DNA of 64,000 nucleotides from Pseudoscleropodium purum (lineage: Eukaryota > Streptophyta > Bryopsida > Hypnales > Brachytheciaceae): contig OZ017797.1 of the NCBI GenBank assembly GCA_963969395.1, positions 40,734,001 through 40,798,000 on the forward strand. The letters run 5' to 3'. The first letter of the stretch is position 1, and every line of letters begins with the position of its first letter. Shown here piece after piece: positions 48,546-59,086 of the stretch. The position numbers and the translations under genes were made by a program. A model generated the notes under the pieces. The model searched no databases and had not been told where the DNA came from. It saw only the letters and a program-made list of their open reading frames with translations.

Positions 48546-51500
48546 CTCCCACTTTGTTTGTTGCCAAACAATGTTAAACCCATGGCCTTGCGAAGAACTT
48601 CATGTCGCGGCTTACCAAGTGCCTTGGTAAGCACATCCGCCACCATGCGCTCCGTAGAAATGTACTTCATCTCAATCACATCTTCTTCAACCTTCTCACG
48701 AATGAAATGGTGTTGAATGTCGATGTGTTTGCTCCGTGAATGATGGATTGGATTCTTCACCAAGGCTATGGCACCTTGATTGTCACACATGATGCATGTG
48801 CTCTTCTCTTGCTCCAATCCCACATCACTCATGAGTTGCCTTAGCCATATGGCCTCCCTTGTGCATTGGCTAATAGCCATGTACTCGGCCTCGGTGGTAG
48901 ACAATGCAATGGTGGGTTGCTTCTTCGAGTTCCACGAAATGGCACCGCCTCCAAGTATAAACACATAGCCCGTTGTGGATCTCCGGTCCGTTGCATCTCC
49001 GGCCCAATCGGCATCACAAAAACCCACCAATGCAAGGCTCTTGCCTCCAAGTACCAACTTGGCATCCAAAGAACCTTGCAGGTATCGCATGACCCTCTTG
49101 ACCGCTGCCCAATGCTTTGGCCCACTCTTGGCCATGTGTTGACTCACCACACTCATAGCAAATGCTAGGTCAGGCCTTGTAGCTACCATGGCATACATCA
49201 AGCTCCCTACCGTGGCTTTGTACGGCACATCTTGCATTTCCGCCCTCACTCCTTCATACTCTTCCTCCGTGAGCTTAGGCATCTTCTCCTTCATATCAAG
49301 AGGTGTTCCAACGGATTTGCAACCCTCCATGTTGAAGCGCTTCAATACGCCCTCAATATACTTGCTTTGGCTCATGGTGATGGTGCGGGCAGCCCGTTGC
49401 CTTGTAAACTCCACTCCAAGGCAATAGTGTAGCTCACCAAGGTCGCTCATATCGTATTGGCTCTTCAACATAGCCTTCACTTCCACCATCTTACTCATGG
49501 TGTTGGTCATGATGATCAAATCATCCACATATACAATGACAATCACCAAATATGCACTTGTTTGTTTGATGTAAAGAGAGTGGTCCGCATGACTCCTCTA
49601 TAGCCCTCTCTTGCAAACAATGCATCCACATCCATGTACCATGCTCTTCCGGATTGTCTCAACCCATAGATGGCCTTCTTGAGCTTGCACTTGAGGTGTT
49701 GGTGGCCCTCTTGCACAAAGCCCTTGGGTTGATCCATGTAGATCACCTCTTCAAGCCAAGGATTAAGAAACGCCGTGATCACATCCATTTGGTGCATTTC
49801 CAAGTCCATGGCTGCCCCGATTCCCACCATGCATCGAATGGTGCAAAACTTGGCCACAGGAGCAAAAGTCTCATTGAAGTCCACCCCTTCAACTTGAGAA
49901 TAGCCCTTGGCTACCAATCTCGCTTTGTAGCGCACAATGTTGCCCAATGCATCTCTCTTGGTGCAAAACACCCACTTGCATCCAACACTTGTACGATCAC
50001 GAGGAAGGGGAGAAAGTTCCCATGTACCTTTGGCCATAAGTGAGGCATACTCTTCTTTCATGGCTTGCTCCCACTTGCTTGCATCCGCACTTTTCATGGC
50101 TTCTCCCACATTGCATGGATCTCTTGCATACACCACATTCACGTGCTCCACATGCTCTTGAGGTAAGATGTGGTTCTTCCACCATTCTCCAAGCGGCCTC
50201 CTTTCTCTTGTAGGATATCTAGACACCTTGGAAGTATCTTCTTCTTCATCTTCACTTGGTGCCGCACTCGTTGATGGACATGTCTTCTCTGTGGGCGTTG
50301 GTGGTGAATCATCATGCTCTTCATCTTCCTTGGGCAAAGCTTCCATGCTTGGAGATTTGTCCACCTCAATATTAGGTTCCTCCATGCTCCCACTTGGACA
50401 CATCTCCAAATCATGGCTTGCCCCTTGCTTCTTTTCCACAAATGTGACATCTCGACTTTTGATGATCTTCTTTGTCTCTATACACATGAGCCTATAAGCT
50501 TTGGAGCCCTCACAATAGCCTACCAACAAACACTTAATGCCCTTGGCATCAAGCTTGGAACGCTTGGGACTCAAATCTAAAGCATATGCAACGCATCCAA
50601 AAATGCGCATGTGCCCAATATTGGGCCTCTTCCCACTCCAAGCTTGTTGTGGCGTCATAGATGCAATTGCATTGGTGGGGCACCTATTGCGTGTGTAGGC
50701 CGCATTGGATATAGCCTCCGCCCAAAGATCATATGTGAGGCCTTGGGCATGCAACATGGCCCGAGCCATCTCCATAAGTGTGCGATTGGCACGCTCCGCC
50801 ACACCATTTTGTTGTGGAGTATAAGGCGCTGAAGTTTGGTGTTGAATGCCATGTTCTCTCATAAAAGCCTCAAAGGCCTTGGACATGTACTCCCCTCCAT
50901 TGTCCGACCGCAACACTTTCACCTTGTGCCCCGATTCATTCTCCACAAGTGCCTTCCATGCCTTAAACCTCTCCAATACATCACTCTTGCACTTGAGCAT
51001 AAACACCCATATCTTCCTTGAAAAATCATCAATGAAGGTCAAAAAATACCTTGCACCACCCATGGAAGTGGTCTTCATGGGGCCACACACATCGGAGTGC
51101 ACAATCTCCAACACCTTGGTTGCCCTTGTGCCTCCATCCCTTGGGAACGGTTGCCTTGCTTGCTTGCCTTCAATGCAAGCCTCGCACTTCAAATCGCAAG
51201 AGCCCTTCTCCACTTGCATGCCTCCCACCATGCTTTGAAGGGTCTTGACGCTCTTCTCATTGAGGTGGCCCAATCTCTTGTGCCATAGCTCCAAAGAGTG
51301 TTGGTGGAGTGCTCCTTGGGCCAAACATGCCATGCTTGTGCCATTCACACTTTTGAACCTCAATTGATACAAGTTGCCCTCTTTAGGTGCGGTCACAATC
51401 ATCTCTCCATTGGGTGCACCCAAATCGCAACCCTTGTTGTTGAATTGCACCTTCAGCTCTTGTGACACCAACTTGCTCACCGAGAGCAAGTTGGCATGTA

Positions 51501-52050
51501 ATTTGGGCACATGCAACGCATCTTGGATGCGAATGGTCTTCCTTTGGCCCTTCACCTCCACCTCCACCACGATGCACCCCATGCCAATTGCATCCACCAC
51601 GCCATTTCACCCAAATACACCTTGTGGTTGCTAATAGGCTTATAAGTGAGAAAAGCTTGTCTATGTGGAGTCATATGTTGCGTTGCACCCGAGTCAATGA
51701 TCCATGTGAACATGTCGGTGTTGTCATACCCATCATTGGCTGCAAACGCAAAGTCCTCCTCCACTTCCTTGGCACTTGCCTTGTTTGCGCTCTCCCTCTT
51801 GGGCAACCTACAAAACCGTGCAAGGTGGCCGGGCTTACCACAATTGTAGCACATGCGTGTCTCTTTGCGTGGTTGTGAGCTTCCTCCTTGTCCAATTCGT
51901 GAATAGAGTGCGGCCCCTCCTTCTTGGGGCTCATTCTCCTTCCTCTTGGACACTTCATGCATCAATCTTGCGGTGATGAAGTTGAGGGTGAGCTCCTCCA
52001 TGGGTCTTGTCTCCAATGCGGTGATAAGATACTCATATGAAGATGGCACC
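48546..52050 (-). pseudogene. Copia family A retrotransposon, 5'-truncated gag-pol
   Basis: Minus strand, in order: the end of gag with the zinc knuckle CYNCGKPGHLARFC; protease DSGATQHMT; integrase with the HKRLGHLN / CEACIEGK zinc-binding part and catalytic core (FIDDFSRK, SDNGGEYMS, HQTSAPYTPQQNGVAERANR); reverse transcriptase (WVFCTKRD, ARLVAKGYSQ, VYVDDLII) and RNase H (DADWAGD, STTEAEYMA, ADVLTKALGK). Two frame breaks disable it: a one-base loss near 51607 (seen by comparison with the second copy) and another near 49600. Everything upstream of the YEYLITALETRP block of gag, the leader and the 5' LTR are missing; the sequence changes sharply to an unrelated gene at 52050. Confidence 0.92.
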
Positions 52051-52053
52051 CTC

Positions 52054-52728
52054 CTACGCCTCTACATCTTTCTCCACATCTTTCCCCACATTTTTCGAAG
52101 AGCTTTCATTGATTGCTTTTGTTGGAGATTGTACAGACCGTAATTCTTCAACATTTGAGGCTTTCTCTACACCATCCGTTTTCACCTCAATAGTATTTTT
52201 TAATACTTTTTCTGTTTCTCCCTCTGAATTGTATAAGTTGGGAATGTCCTTTTGATTGGCTTCAAGTAGAAGTGGGCAAGCTGTTGTCGTCGGAAACGTG
52301 CTCCAATCGATCTTGCGCTCTAATATAAGTTCCGCATAAACCATACACGCCACGCTATAATTAATATAGCCTTTACTTTTGCGCTTGTTTCCGAATAGAA
52401 CATGCCACACCTCCTCAGATCGATGGACAAAATGTTTGTTGTTGCAAGTCCATGGTTTACAACAAAAATCCCCTGTATGACTTTTGTGCGACTCTTGAGG
52501 CCACAACTTGTCAATGTGGTACATTTTAACATAGGTCCTGCACATTTTTGATGTCCAATACTCCGCATCTTCATCTTCCCACCCGCTCTCTGCTTTAATT
52601 GTAGGGTCATTTAAAATGTCAAGCCGAAGGTCGTGCGTAGCCCCCTTCACTTTGCTTTTTTTCTTCACTTCGCTTCCCGGAGTCACCCCATCCATATTTC
52701 GATCACCTTCGCCGTTCATGATTGTCAA
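52054..52728 (-). CDS. unrecognised protein, paralogue of the 54.9-kb gene (family A)
   Basis: An open frame of 224 codons. I do not recognise the family. It shares a spaced motif with the protein at 54888-55970: C-x3-H-F, then after 22-23 residues N-Y-x7-A-E-x7-D-W (here WTCNNKHF, INYSVACMVYAELILERKIDW split across residues 93-142). The N-terminal half is charged (KKKSKVKG) and includes WEDEDAEYW. The C-terminal ~60 residues are Lys/Glu/Ser-rich and run into the Copia junction at 52050, so the original end was probably lost and the downstream tail seen in the paralogue is missing. A GC-rich GGACG island lies 200 bp upstream, as for the kinase-like gene. Possibly a transposon-borne gene; function not claimed. 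Confidence 0.5.
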   Translation of the reverse strand: MTIMNGEGDRNMDGVTPGSEVKKKSKVKGATHDLRLDILNDPTIKAESGWEDEDAEYWTSKMCRTYVKMYHIDKLWPQESHKSHTGDFCCKPWTCNNKHFVHRSEEVWHVLFGNKRKSKGYINYSVACMVYAELILERKIDWSTFPTTTACPLLLEANQKDIPNLYNSEGETEKVLKNTIEVKTDGVEKASNVEELRSVQSPTKAINESSSKNVGKDVEKDVEA

Positions 52729-52934
52729 TTGGATTCAATAACCAATTGAAGTGAATAAAAAAATCTCACATGATAGTCAAAAGTGATGGCATCAACCGCA
52801 GCACAGTAACACAAGATAGCGGACCCCAACTCTCCACCCCATAGGAGCAACTAGCGCATAAAGCAATAGTAGCACATCCAACTTGGCACCGAAGGAGAAT
52901 TGAAGTGAAAAGAAATGAAAAGTCACTCCACCCT

Positions 52935-53215
52935 TATAGCCGTCCGCTGCCGGACCTAAAGGCCGTCCGCCACCAGACCTGCCCCGGACCGCGCAAAGCG
53001 ACCCCGAACCTCGCGTCCGCCGCGCGGACCGACGACGTCCGCTTCGGCAGCGGACACGCTGTCCGCCCGTCGTCCCGTCCGCCCGTCACCTCGTCCGACC
53101 GCCCCGTCCGACCGCCCAGACTGTCCGCACTGTCTGCCTTCCGATGTCGTCCGCGCTTTAGACACGCCGACCGCCCCACTTAAACACTGACCGCCGCCGA
53201 CATCCGCCCAGCTGT
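52935..53215. repeat. GGACG/CGTCC-rich island 2
   Basis: About 280 bp of very GC-rich DNA with many CGTCCGC, GTCCGCC and CGGACC motifs, in AT-rich surroundings. It lies just upstream of the minus-strand gene at 52054-52728. No terminal inverted repeat or target duplication could be identified, unlike the element at 7842. Confidence 0.8.
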
Positions 53216-54887
53216 CAATTGGTGCATCCTATGAGACCATTATTATTCAAAAAGAGCAGTAACATTTCAAAAATAAAACAGCCTAATAATCACTGCTAAA
53301 TGAAGATCAATGTAATTGGTTTGTCATTTTTTTTTTTTCTAAATGTAAACCCTAAACCTTATACCCTAATTACCCTAAACCTTTTCTTTTCTCCCAGAAA
53401 TTGTTTTACGAATGAGGGGAATGTGGTTAAGTTGAATATGTTTGAATTATTTACTGATATTATTCCTCTAAATAGGTTTTAAGAAGATCTAAAGATGGTG
53501 GGGATTTTTTTAAAGTTCATTAGGAAATCAAATGTTTTGCAAAAATAATCAATTCCATTTTCATTGTAAGCAAATGAAATTTTAAAAAAAAGCCCCAATA
53601 CATAATTAGAATAACAGTTAAATGGATTTCAACCTCATGATATTTAATGAAAGGTTGTGATTTCTCATTAAAAGTGCATCACGATCTTCAAATGAACATC
53701 GAGTCTTTCATATTTCTTAATGAAATTTTGATTAGATTTGAAAACAAAGAAAAAGAATCAATGTTTTAACTTTCAAATCATCTATGGCTATATTTTTTCT
53801 TAAAAACATAGAAAAATTCGTTACTTGAGTTGGTGGAGTAGAATACATTATACATGTGCTATATTTATTTTGAAGGGTAATTCCAATATTCTTATTTCAG
53901 ATGTTTTTAAATATTAATTTAAAAAAAGAGGGTTCATTGTTTAAAGATCTAAAAAATTGACAAACATAATTTCTATTATAAATATGAATTGAATTCGGAA
54001 TTCGATTTTTGAAATGATTCAAATGAACGAGATATTGATTATAAAATATTTCTTTGTTTGAGTTTTCAAAATGAATTCACGAAACAATTGCAAACTTTTG
54101 AACTTAGGTATATGGTATTGTTTTTGGTTTGTACTTTGTAGAGTATAATATTTCCATTTTAATCCTAAATAAATGAAAAAATTCCACATGAATGAAATGT
54201 TTCTATGTATTGCACAAAGATTTCTACCAATTATTATGATAATTAAATACATTGTTACATTTCATAAAATATTCTACATAGAAAAAAAAAATCATTTCAG
54301 TTTTCAATCATGATAAACGATGTCTTCTACTCTTTCTGTTATATGTTCGTTTTGTATAACGTGTACATTATACAATCTTTGAGAGCAAGGTAGTTCATTT
54401 TTGGCTCTCATTGAAATAGAAAATATATTTGTGTTTGGATTTTGAAATCATTATATATTCTACGGTCTTGCAAGAATGCATCTTGTTTCTTCCTTTGAAT
54501 CCTTTTGATATTTTCTTTTTTTTCTGTCCCATAGGGCTCTTATTATCTTGTTCTCTTCATTTGACCAGCCTATTTGGCTAGGCTACTAGTTTTTTGTTTT
54601 TTTTAATCTAATGGTTTATACATATGTTATAAAAAGTATATATTATTTATCTAAAATTAATATGTTGATGAACAAATGCATAAAGGCATTGAAGAACAAA
54701 TGCATAAAGGCATTGAATGCTTTCACATTTAAAGTTATAAATCTATCATAAATCACTCTTGCAAATTTGAATGATTGAATCGAAAATTTGAAAATGTAAT
54801 TACAAGAGCTTTCAATTCAATCAATTGCATAAATCATAAATGTTGAAATGCAACTCGTATGAGTTTAGCATCTATGAAGATTAATTC
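53216..54887. other. AT-rich spacer with telomere-like boxes
   Basis: No gene seen. At about 53346-53383 there is a cluster of CCCTAAA/CCCTAAT units, resembling degenerate plant telomeric repeat or telo-box sequence. The rest is low-complexity AT-rich DNA. Confidence 0.5.
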
Positions 54888-55970
54888 ATGTCATCCACAT
54901 GCAATTTTCGTGTAGAGCACCAAGCGCCACGTTGGGAAGGACAAATGTCTACGTGCCAAAGTGAGCACTTCAAACAACGATATACACAAGTGCATCGAGT
55001 TCTTGGCATTAAAAGCGCCAAACCAAATATAATGAATTATAATGTTATAGCAATGGTTTGGGCAGAGATTGTACTCCACAAGGACGTGGACTGGCGTACT
55101 GCTATAGGTCGCAATGTGGAGAACTATACACGCACGAATGCCGTTATAGATACGCAGTGGAGGGGCGCAAGCGATTGCATGCCAGAGTGGTCTAATCGAG
55201 GTTATCTACAACAACCTTCAGTTGTTCTACGAGATGCTGAAGATGCGTGGACAGATGACGATGATATGCAAGCGCATGTCACATTTGGAGTTAAACACGA
55301 GTGGGTAGAAGAACGAGAACGAATTGAATTCGAACAACAAATGCAAGAGGCAACACGCAGAAGCCTTCAAGATCGTGGACAGCAAGATAGGCATGGTGGG
55401 TCCTACGGACATGAACATGGAACGTGAGAATCTGAACAAGGAAGAGGTGGTTCATACTCTGGTTACGATCCTCAAAATAGATATGAAGGTGGAAGAGGGA
55501 GCTATGGATCCACGCATTATGGTGGTTCAAGTGCAGTTGGTTCTCGTTATGGCACTCCCCCTGAAATTGGCTCTCTAGGTGGGACAGGTAGCTATGGCAA
55601 CACGCACTATGGTAGGTCTACTGAATCTGGTTCATATTATACGATGCCCACTCAAGTGGGCTTCAAAGGTAGTGGAGGAAGCCATGTAACCCCGCAGTAT
55701 AGTTGCTCTCTTCACGGAAGGGCCCAATACTATCCGGGATCAACTAGAAGTGATTCATACGAGCATCATGGGGCCTCTTATTACGGGGCTTCAAATGAAA
55801 GAGGATCAGAGCCTACTACTCCGGTTCCTCCTCCCACTTTTGGAGGTTCAAATTATGGACAAGGAGGTGCACCGAGTGGATATCACGGAAACTACGGAGG
55901 TGGTCCATTCATTGGAGTACAAAGAAGAGGCAGCGGTCAACAATTGGAGTCCGATTCAGATTCCGAATAA
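54888..55970 (+). pseudogene. family A protein with a Gly/Ser/Tyr-rich prion-like tail, one internal stop
   Basis: A single frame of 361 codons interrupted only by TGA at 55425-55427 (codon 180). Residues 21-69 carry the same spaced motif as the 52.05-52.73 kb protein (STCQSEHF, MNYN, WAE, DVDW). Residues ~120-170 are acidic then Glu/Gln/Arg-rich (EERERIEFEQQMQEATRRSL), probably helical. After the stop the frame continues with about 180 codons dominated by Gly, Ser, Tyr and His with repeated GSYG, HYGG and SYYG steps, ending in an acidic ESDSDSE. Such SYG-rich tails are typical of prion-like, phase-separating regions. The frame is closed 6 bp before the ATG, so the N-terminal ~70 residues of the paralogue are absent: it may start in a lost exon. 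Probably a decaying copy; family not recognised. Confidence 0.6.
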
Positions 55971-56115
55971 AAAAACATGCAAGTATATAGTGAGCATGTG
56001 TTAGCTCGATTTTCTCATTTTTACTCTCACGACAAGTATAGAGCACTAGATTGGTAGAAGTAGTACAAAATTTTAAATGAATAGAACAATTTTGAACAAC
56101 AATTTTGTTCACTTT
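55971..56115 (+). other. 3' flank of the family A gene
   Basis: AT-rich sequence between the stop codon and the start of the 441-bp inverted repeat. Nothing else seen. Confidence 0.4.
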
Positions 56116-56556
56116 TTCAAAAAGTGTTGTGTAATAGTGTACACCAAGTATGTATGTAGGCAAGCATATTGTTGAAGACATCATTGTATTATTTTATAAT
56201 AGCGTTGATGTATACGGCTATAAGCGACTTTGATAAATAATAAAAATATGAAGAAGAAATGTAATTTTGTAAGAGCCATATTATGAGTATTTTTGAATTT
56301 AGCATTCGAGGTTAAATATGTACTAGCATGGTGTGTATTTTGAAATTATTGTTGTGTGTTTATTACATTTAGAAACTCGTAAATGGTAACAATGTATTTC
56401 TAATTAATTTATGAAAGATTGAATTATTTGAATATTTGAAATTTTTTAATTTTTCATTCAACGATTGCTAAAAACTAAAATGATTTCTTATTCGTATGAA
56501 GAAATGCCCAAATTAGACAATTAGTGGTTCTTCTTTAGATTCTATTTTCAAATATG
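56116..56556 (+). repeat. left arm of a 441-bp inverted repeat
   Basis: Nearly identical, in reverse complement, to 63560-64000, with both copies 441 bp long. It is the 3' flank of the family A gene, so the other arm implies a second such gene on the minus strand just beyond the window. Homology stops at TTTTCAAATATG. Confidence 0.92.
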
Positions 56557-56565
56557 AAAAATAAA

Positions 56566-56712
56566 TCGGATCGGGCGGACGCTTGATTTGTCCGCCCGTG
56601 CCCGTCCGATCGGGCGGACGAGGCTCGAGGGTTTCGGGGAGGCGGACGGCCGATGCGTCCGCCACCCTCGGCTCGTCTGATCGGGCGGACAGTTTGGGGC
56701 CGTCCGCATTGT
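56566..56712. repeat. GGACG/CGTCC-rich island 3
   Basis: Contains GATCGGGCGGACG units and CCGTCCGATCGGGCGGACG. The repeat type matches the island at 62985-63125 in reverse orientation (both have a GATTTGT-CGCCCGTG step). It lies about 190 bp upstream of the kinase-like ATG. Confidence 0.85.
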
Positions 56713-56902
56713 TACTTTTGCTTTGCCCCTTGTGAATGCAAGGTGGAGCGGAGAGCTTGGTGGTTCATCCTCCATTGGCTCCTTTCCGAGGCAAGGCAAG
56801 AGTGGTTTATTGGGGCCCCCTTGTTGCCAATTTTTTGGACACTTGTGCGTGAATTTAATTTCAAATTTAAAAATTTGATCTATATCAATTTCATTTGTCA
56901 CG
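56713..56902 (+). promoter_or_regulatory. presumed leader of the kinase-like gene
   Basis: Short stretch between the GGACG island and the ATG at 56903. No specific signal recognised; its position makes it the likely 5' UTR/promoter. Confidence 0.3.
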
Positions 56903-58396
56903 ATGCCGAACGAGAAGAAGAAGGTTGCGAAGCTTAAACATGGAGAGGGACCATCGAACTTGGAAGTAACTCGCCAAAGTCCTTCGGAAGAATGCAAGAA
57001 ATTCATGATTGAGCGCATCGTTCAATTTTATGAATCGGAAACAACATTGTCTTTAGTCAATAAGTACATCAGATATCAAGAGGAGTGCGTGTCTAAATTC
57101 AAGGTAGACATGATACAGATGTTGTTGGATGCATTGAATGTGGCGAAGTGGCATGACGAAATGCATAAAGCGCACTTCACCAAATGTTTGGAGAACAAGG
57201 TTCATGACGCTTTGTGGAATTCCAAAGTCATTTGGGTTAAATATGGCAAGGAATATTGACCCAATGACGCCCAGTTTGAAGAAGTGATTCTGAAAGCGGA
57301 CTTGTTTAGGGGGCGATGTGCTCCATTCGCCAAAAAGCACAATCGAGTTGGTTCAATTGGTTGGTGGAAAAGCAATGATGGAGTTGCTGAAGCGGAAAGG
57401 ACCAAACGACACCTCATAGCACTTCCAGATACAGCACGCGTGATTGCTGTTGATGATAGAACGATGAGAGGTGGATATGCAACGATTCGAAAGGTTCGTA
57501 TTGAAGGATGTCTAGGAATACTTCCTTATTGGGAGTTTACGGCAAAGAAATCCATTCACCACCAAACTCGACCTGATCTTGCAAAGTTAGAACATCAAAA
57601 CGAATCAATGGCTGTTCGAATTCCACACGCGGGTGTGATACGGTTTGCTGCAGTGCACGGAACGACGTGTGAAGGTTATGCGTATTGGTGGAATGGTGGA
57701 ACTCTTTGACAAATGTTGAATATGGATAAGGACTATCCAGACAACATTCAAATCCGTTTGATGTATACAAATCCAATCGAAGAGGAGGTTGTAAAAGCTC
57801 ACCGTTTAGGGCGATATCGGAAGAAGCGCACGGAGTTGACATGGGCGTTTATGCATATAATATATGTAGTGCATCTTGTTGGACATTTGCACAATGATCT
57901 TTCTCCGGACAACATTTTGTTGCATTTTCCAGAGGATGAGTCACGTGTGTACATTGGAGTTTGCGATTGGGGCATGACCACCTTAGCTTCTCAGCCAATG
58001 AAGTCTTTGTACACATTCACATCAGCAGATGAGATGAAATAAACTTTGCAGAGGAGATGGTGGGTGGATCCACGTATTGCATATTTGCATAAAGCAGGTG
58101 CAGATGTGGAAGTCATTCCGATGTATTCACGTAAGTGGGAAGAGTATGCCGTTCGAAAAAATGCTCGGCGGATGAATGGAAACAACATGTCAGAGGCGTA
58201 TTTCAACATGCTACGAAAAACACCTAGTGCGACACAATTTGCCTTTCATGACTTTGCAAAAGTGTTTTATGCTTACTTGAAGCGCATTTCTTCGAAGACT
58301 GATGATGAAAATACTAGTTTGGCCCATGTGATTACGCGATTTTGTAATACATATCGTTGGCCGATGCCAGATGAATATTTCCGCCATTTATATTAG
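56903..58396 (+). pseudogene. protein-kinase-like gene with three in-frame stops
   Basis: One frame of 498 codons runs from ATG to a final TAG, interrupted only by TGA (57257-57259, codon 119), TGA (57707-57709, codon 269) and TAA (58040-58042, codon 380), with no frameshift. A kinase fold is readable: glycine-rich RGGYATIRKV (~190), the lysine strand WEFTAKKS (~215), a helix with LEHQNES (~230-234), hinge WWNGGTL before the second stop, catalytic loop HLHNDLSPDNILLH (Asp332, Asn337) and VCDWGM (Asp355) in place of DFG. The N-terminal ~125 residues are helical and unrecognised. The HND and DWG variants keep the catalytic and metal-binding aspartates, so the ancestor could have been active. 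Three nonsense changes suggest a recently silenced copy. It follows the family A gene on the same strand. Confidence 0.7.
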
Positions 58397-58800
58397 ATTG
58401 GTAGTGCAGAAGTAGTAGTTGAATACTTGAATAGGTTATATAGGCATTAAAAATTAGTTTAGAAATATAGAGTTGAAATGAAAAAAATTATATCTGCAAT
58501 TAGCCAAATGTGCACAATGTATGGTATTCTACATTAAATTGAATACATTTTGCCCATACTGATTATGTTTGTATTTGTGTTGATCTTGATTTTTTAAATA
58601 GTATATATATATATTTGAAGTCACAAATTTTTTTAGTTTGCCTTTTGAAAATGAATTGGAATTTTTTCATAGTTTCAAGACTATCATGAACTCGTGGTCA
58701 AACTTTATAATCTTTCAACTTATGAGAGACATTATTTTAATAACAAATCGCGAACCATTGCACTTCATTTAACATTTAATTGTTTAAAGATTAAGGGAGT
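58397..58800. other. AT-rich 3' flank of the kinase-like gene
   Basis: No gene or repeat recognised, apart from a short (TA)n run at about 58603-58614. Confidence 0.45.
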
Positions 58801-58942
58801 GATCGCGGGGCAGTTTGGGTAGGGCGGTCGGGGGAAATAGGGCCGTCTGGGCGGACGGGGCAGATGCTGCGCCCGCCGGGACCACAAATGTCAGCGGACG
58901 CTGCAGACACAACGTCCGCGTCCGGACGTCGTGTCAACCCTG
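58801..58942. mobile_element. GGACG-rich island 4, one end of a hAT-type element
   Basis: Its last part, CAGACACAACGTCCGCGTCC and onward to TGTCAACCCTG (ending at 58942), is the reverse complement of the left end of the MITE at 7842-8049. It is therefore a genuine terminus of the same hAT-type family; the next eight bases, CACTCCAA, would be the target duplication. No partner CAGGGTTGA end was found to the left, so the element is either truncated or was rearranged with its neighbours. Confidence 0.75.
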
Positions 58943-59072
58943 CACTCCAAAGTTTTTGTTTTTGAAAAATGACTCACACCATATGGTTTGTAGGTGACAA
59001 GTGACAAAGAACTGATTCCTCCTTCAAGCTCCAAATGCTTTGAATTCCACCCTCAGACGCAACTCCAAGTGC
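58943..59072 (-). other. remnant leader of Copia family B
   Basis: Short sequence after the LTR and primer-binding site at 59073-59343 (read on the minus strand), cut by the hAT-type terminus. It includes CTCCAAATGC-type text resembling the leader of the copy at 62 kb. Confidence 0.4.
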
Positions 59073-59086
59073 GCGGGCCCATAACC
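59073..59086 (-). other. Copia primer-binding site matching internal initiator tRNA-Met
   Basis: The plus strand reads GCGGGCCCATAACC right beside the LTR end (59087). GGGCCCATAACC is the anticodon stem-loop sequence of plant initiator tRNA-Met as I know it. The element would therefore be primed by a cut (half) tRNA, as in Drosophila copia. The same block occurs at 62547-62560. Confidence 0.7.

Noticed and set aside
52925..52935. CACTCCA before the island at 52935 as partner target duplication of CACTCCAA at 58943
   Set aside because: Only seven bases match and the sequence after it (CCCTTATAG) does not resemble the CAGGGTTGA terminus, so the pairing is probably chance.
56903..58396. the three internal stops as programmed readthrough
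   Set aside because: Possible, but three stops with two types and neighbouring decayed elements make ordinary pseudogenisation more likely.
56903..58396. calling the kinase-like protein a catalytically dead pseudokinase
   Set aside because: The key Lys, catalytic Asp, Asn and metal-binding Asp all remain; only flanking residues of HRD and DFG differ.
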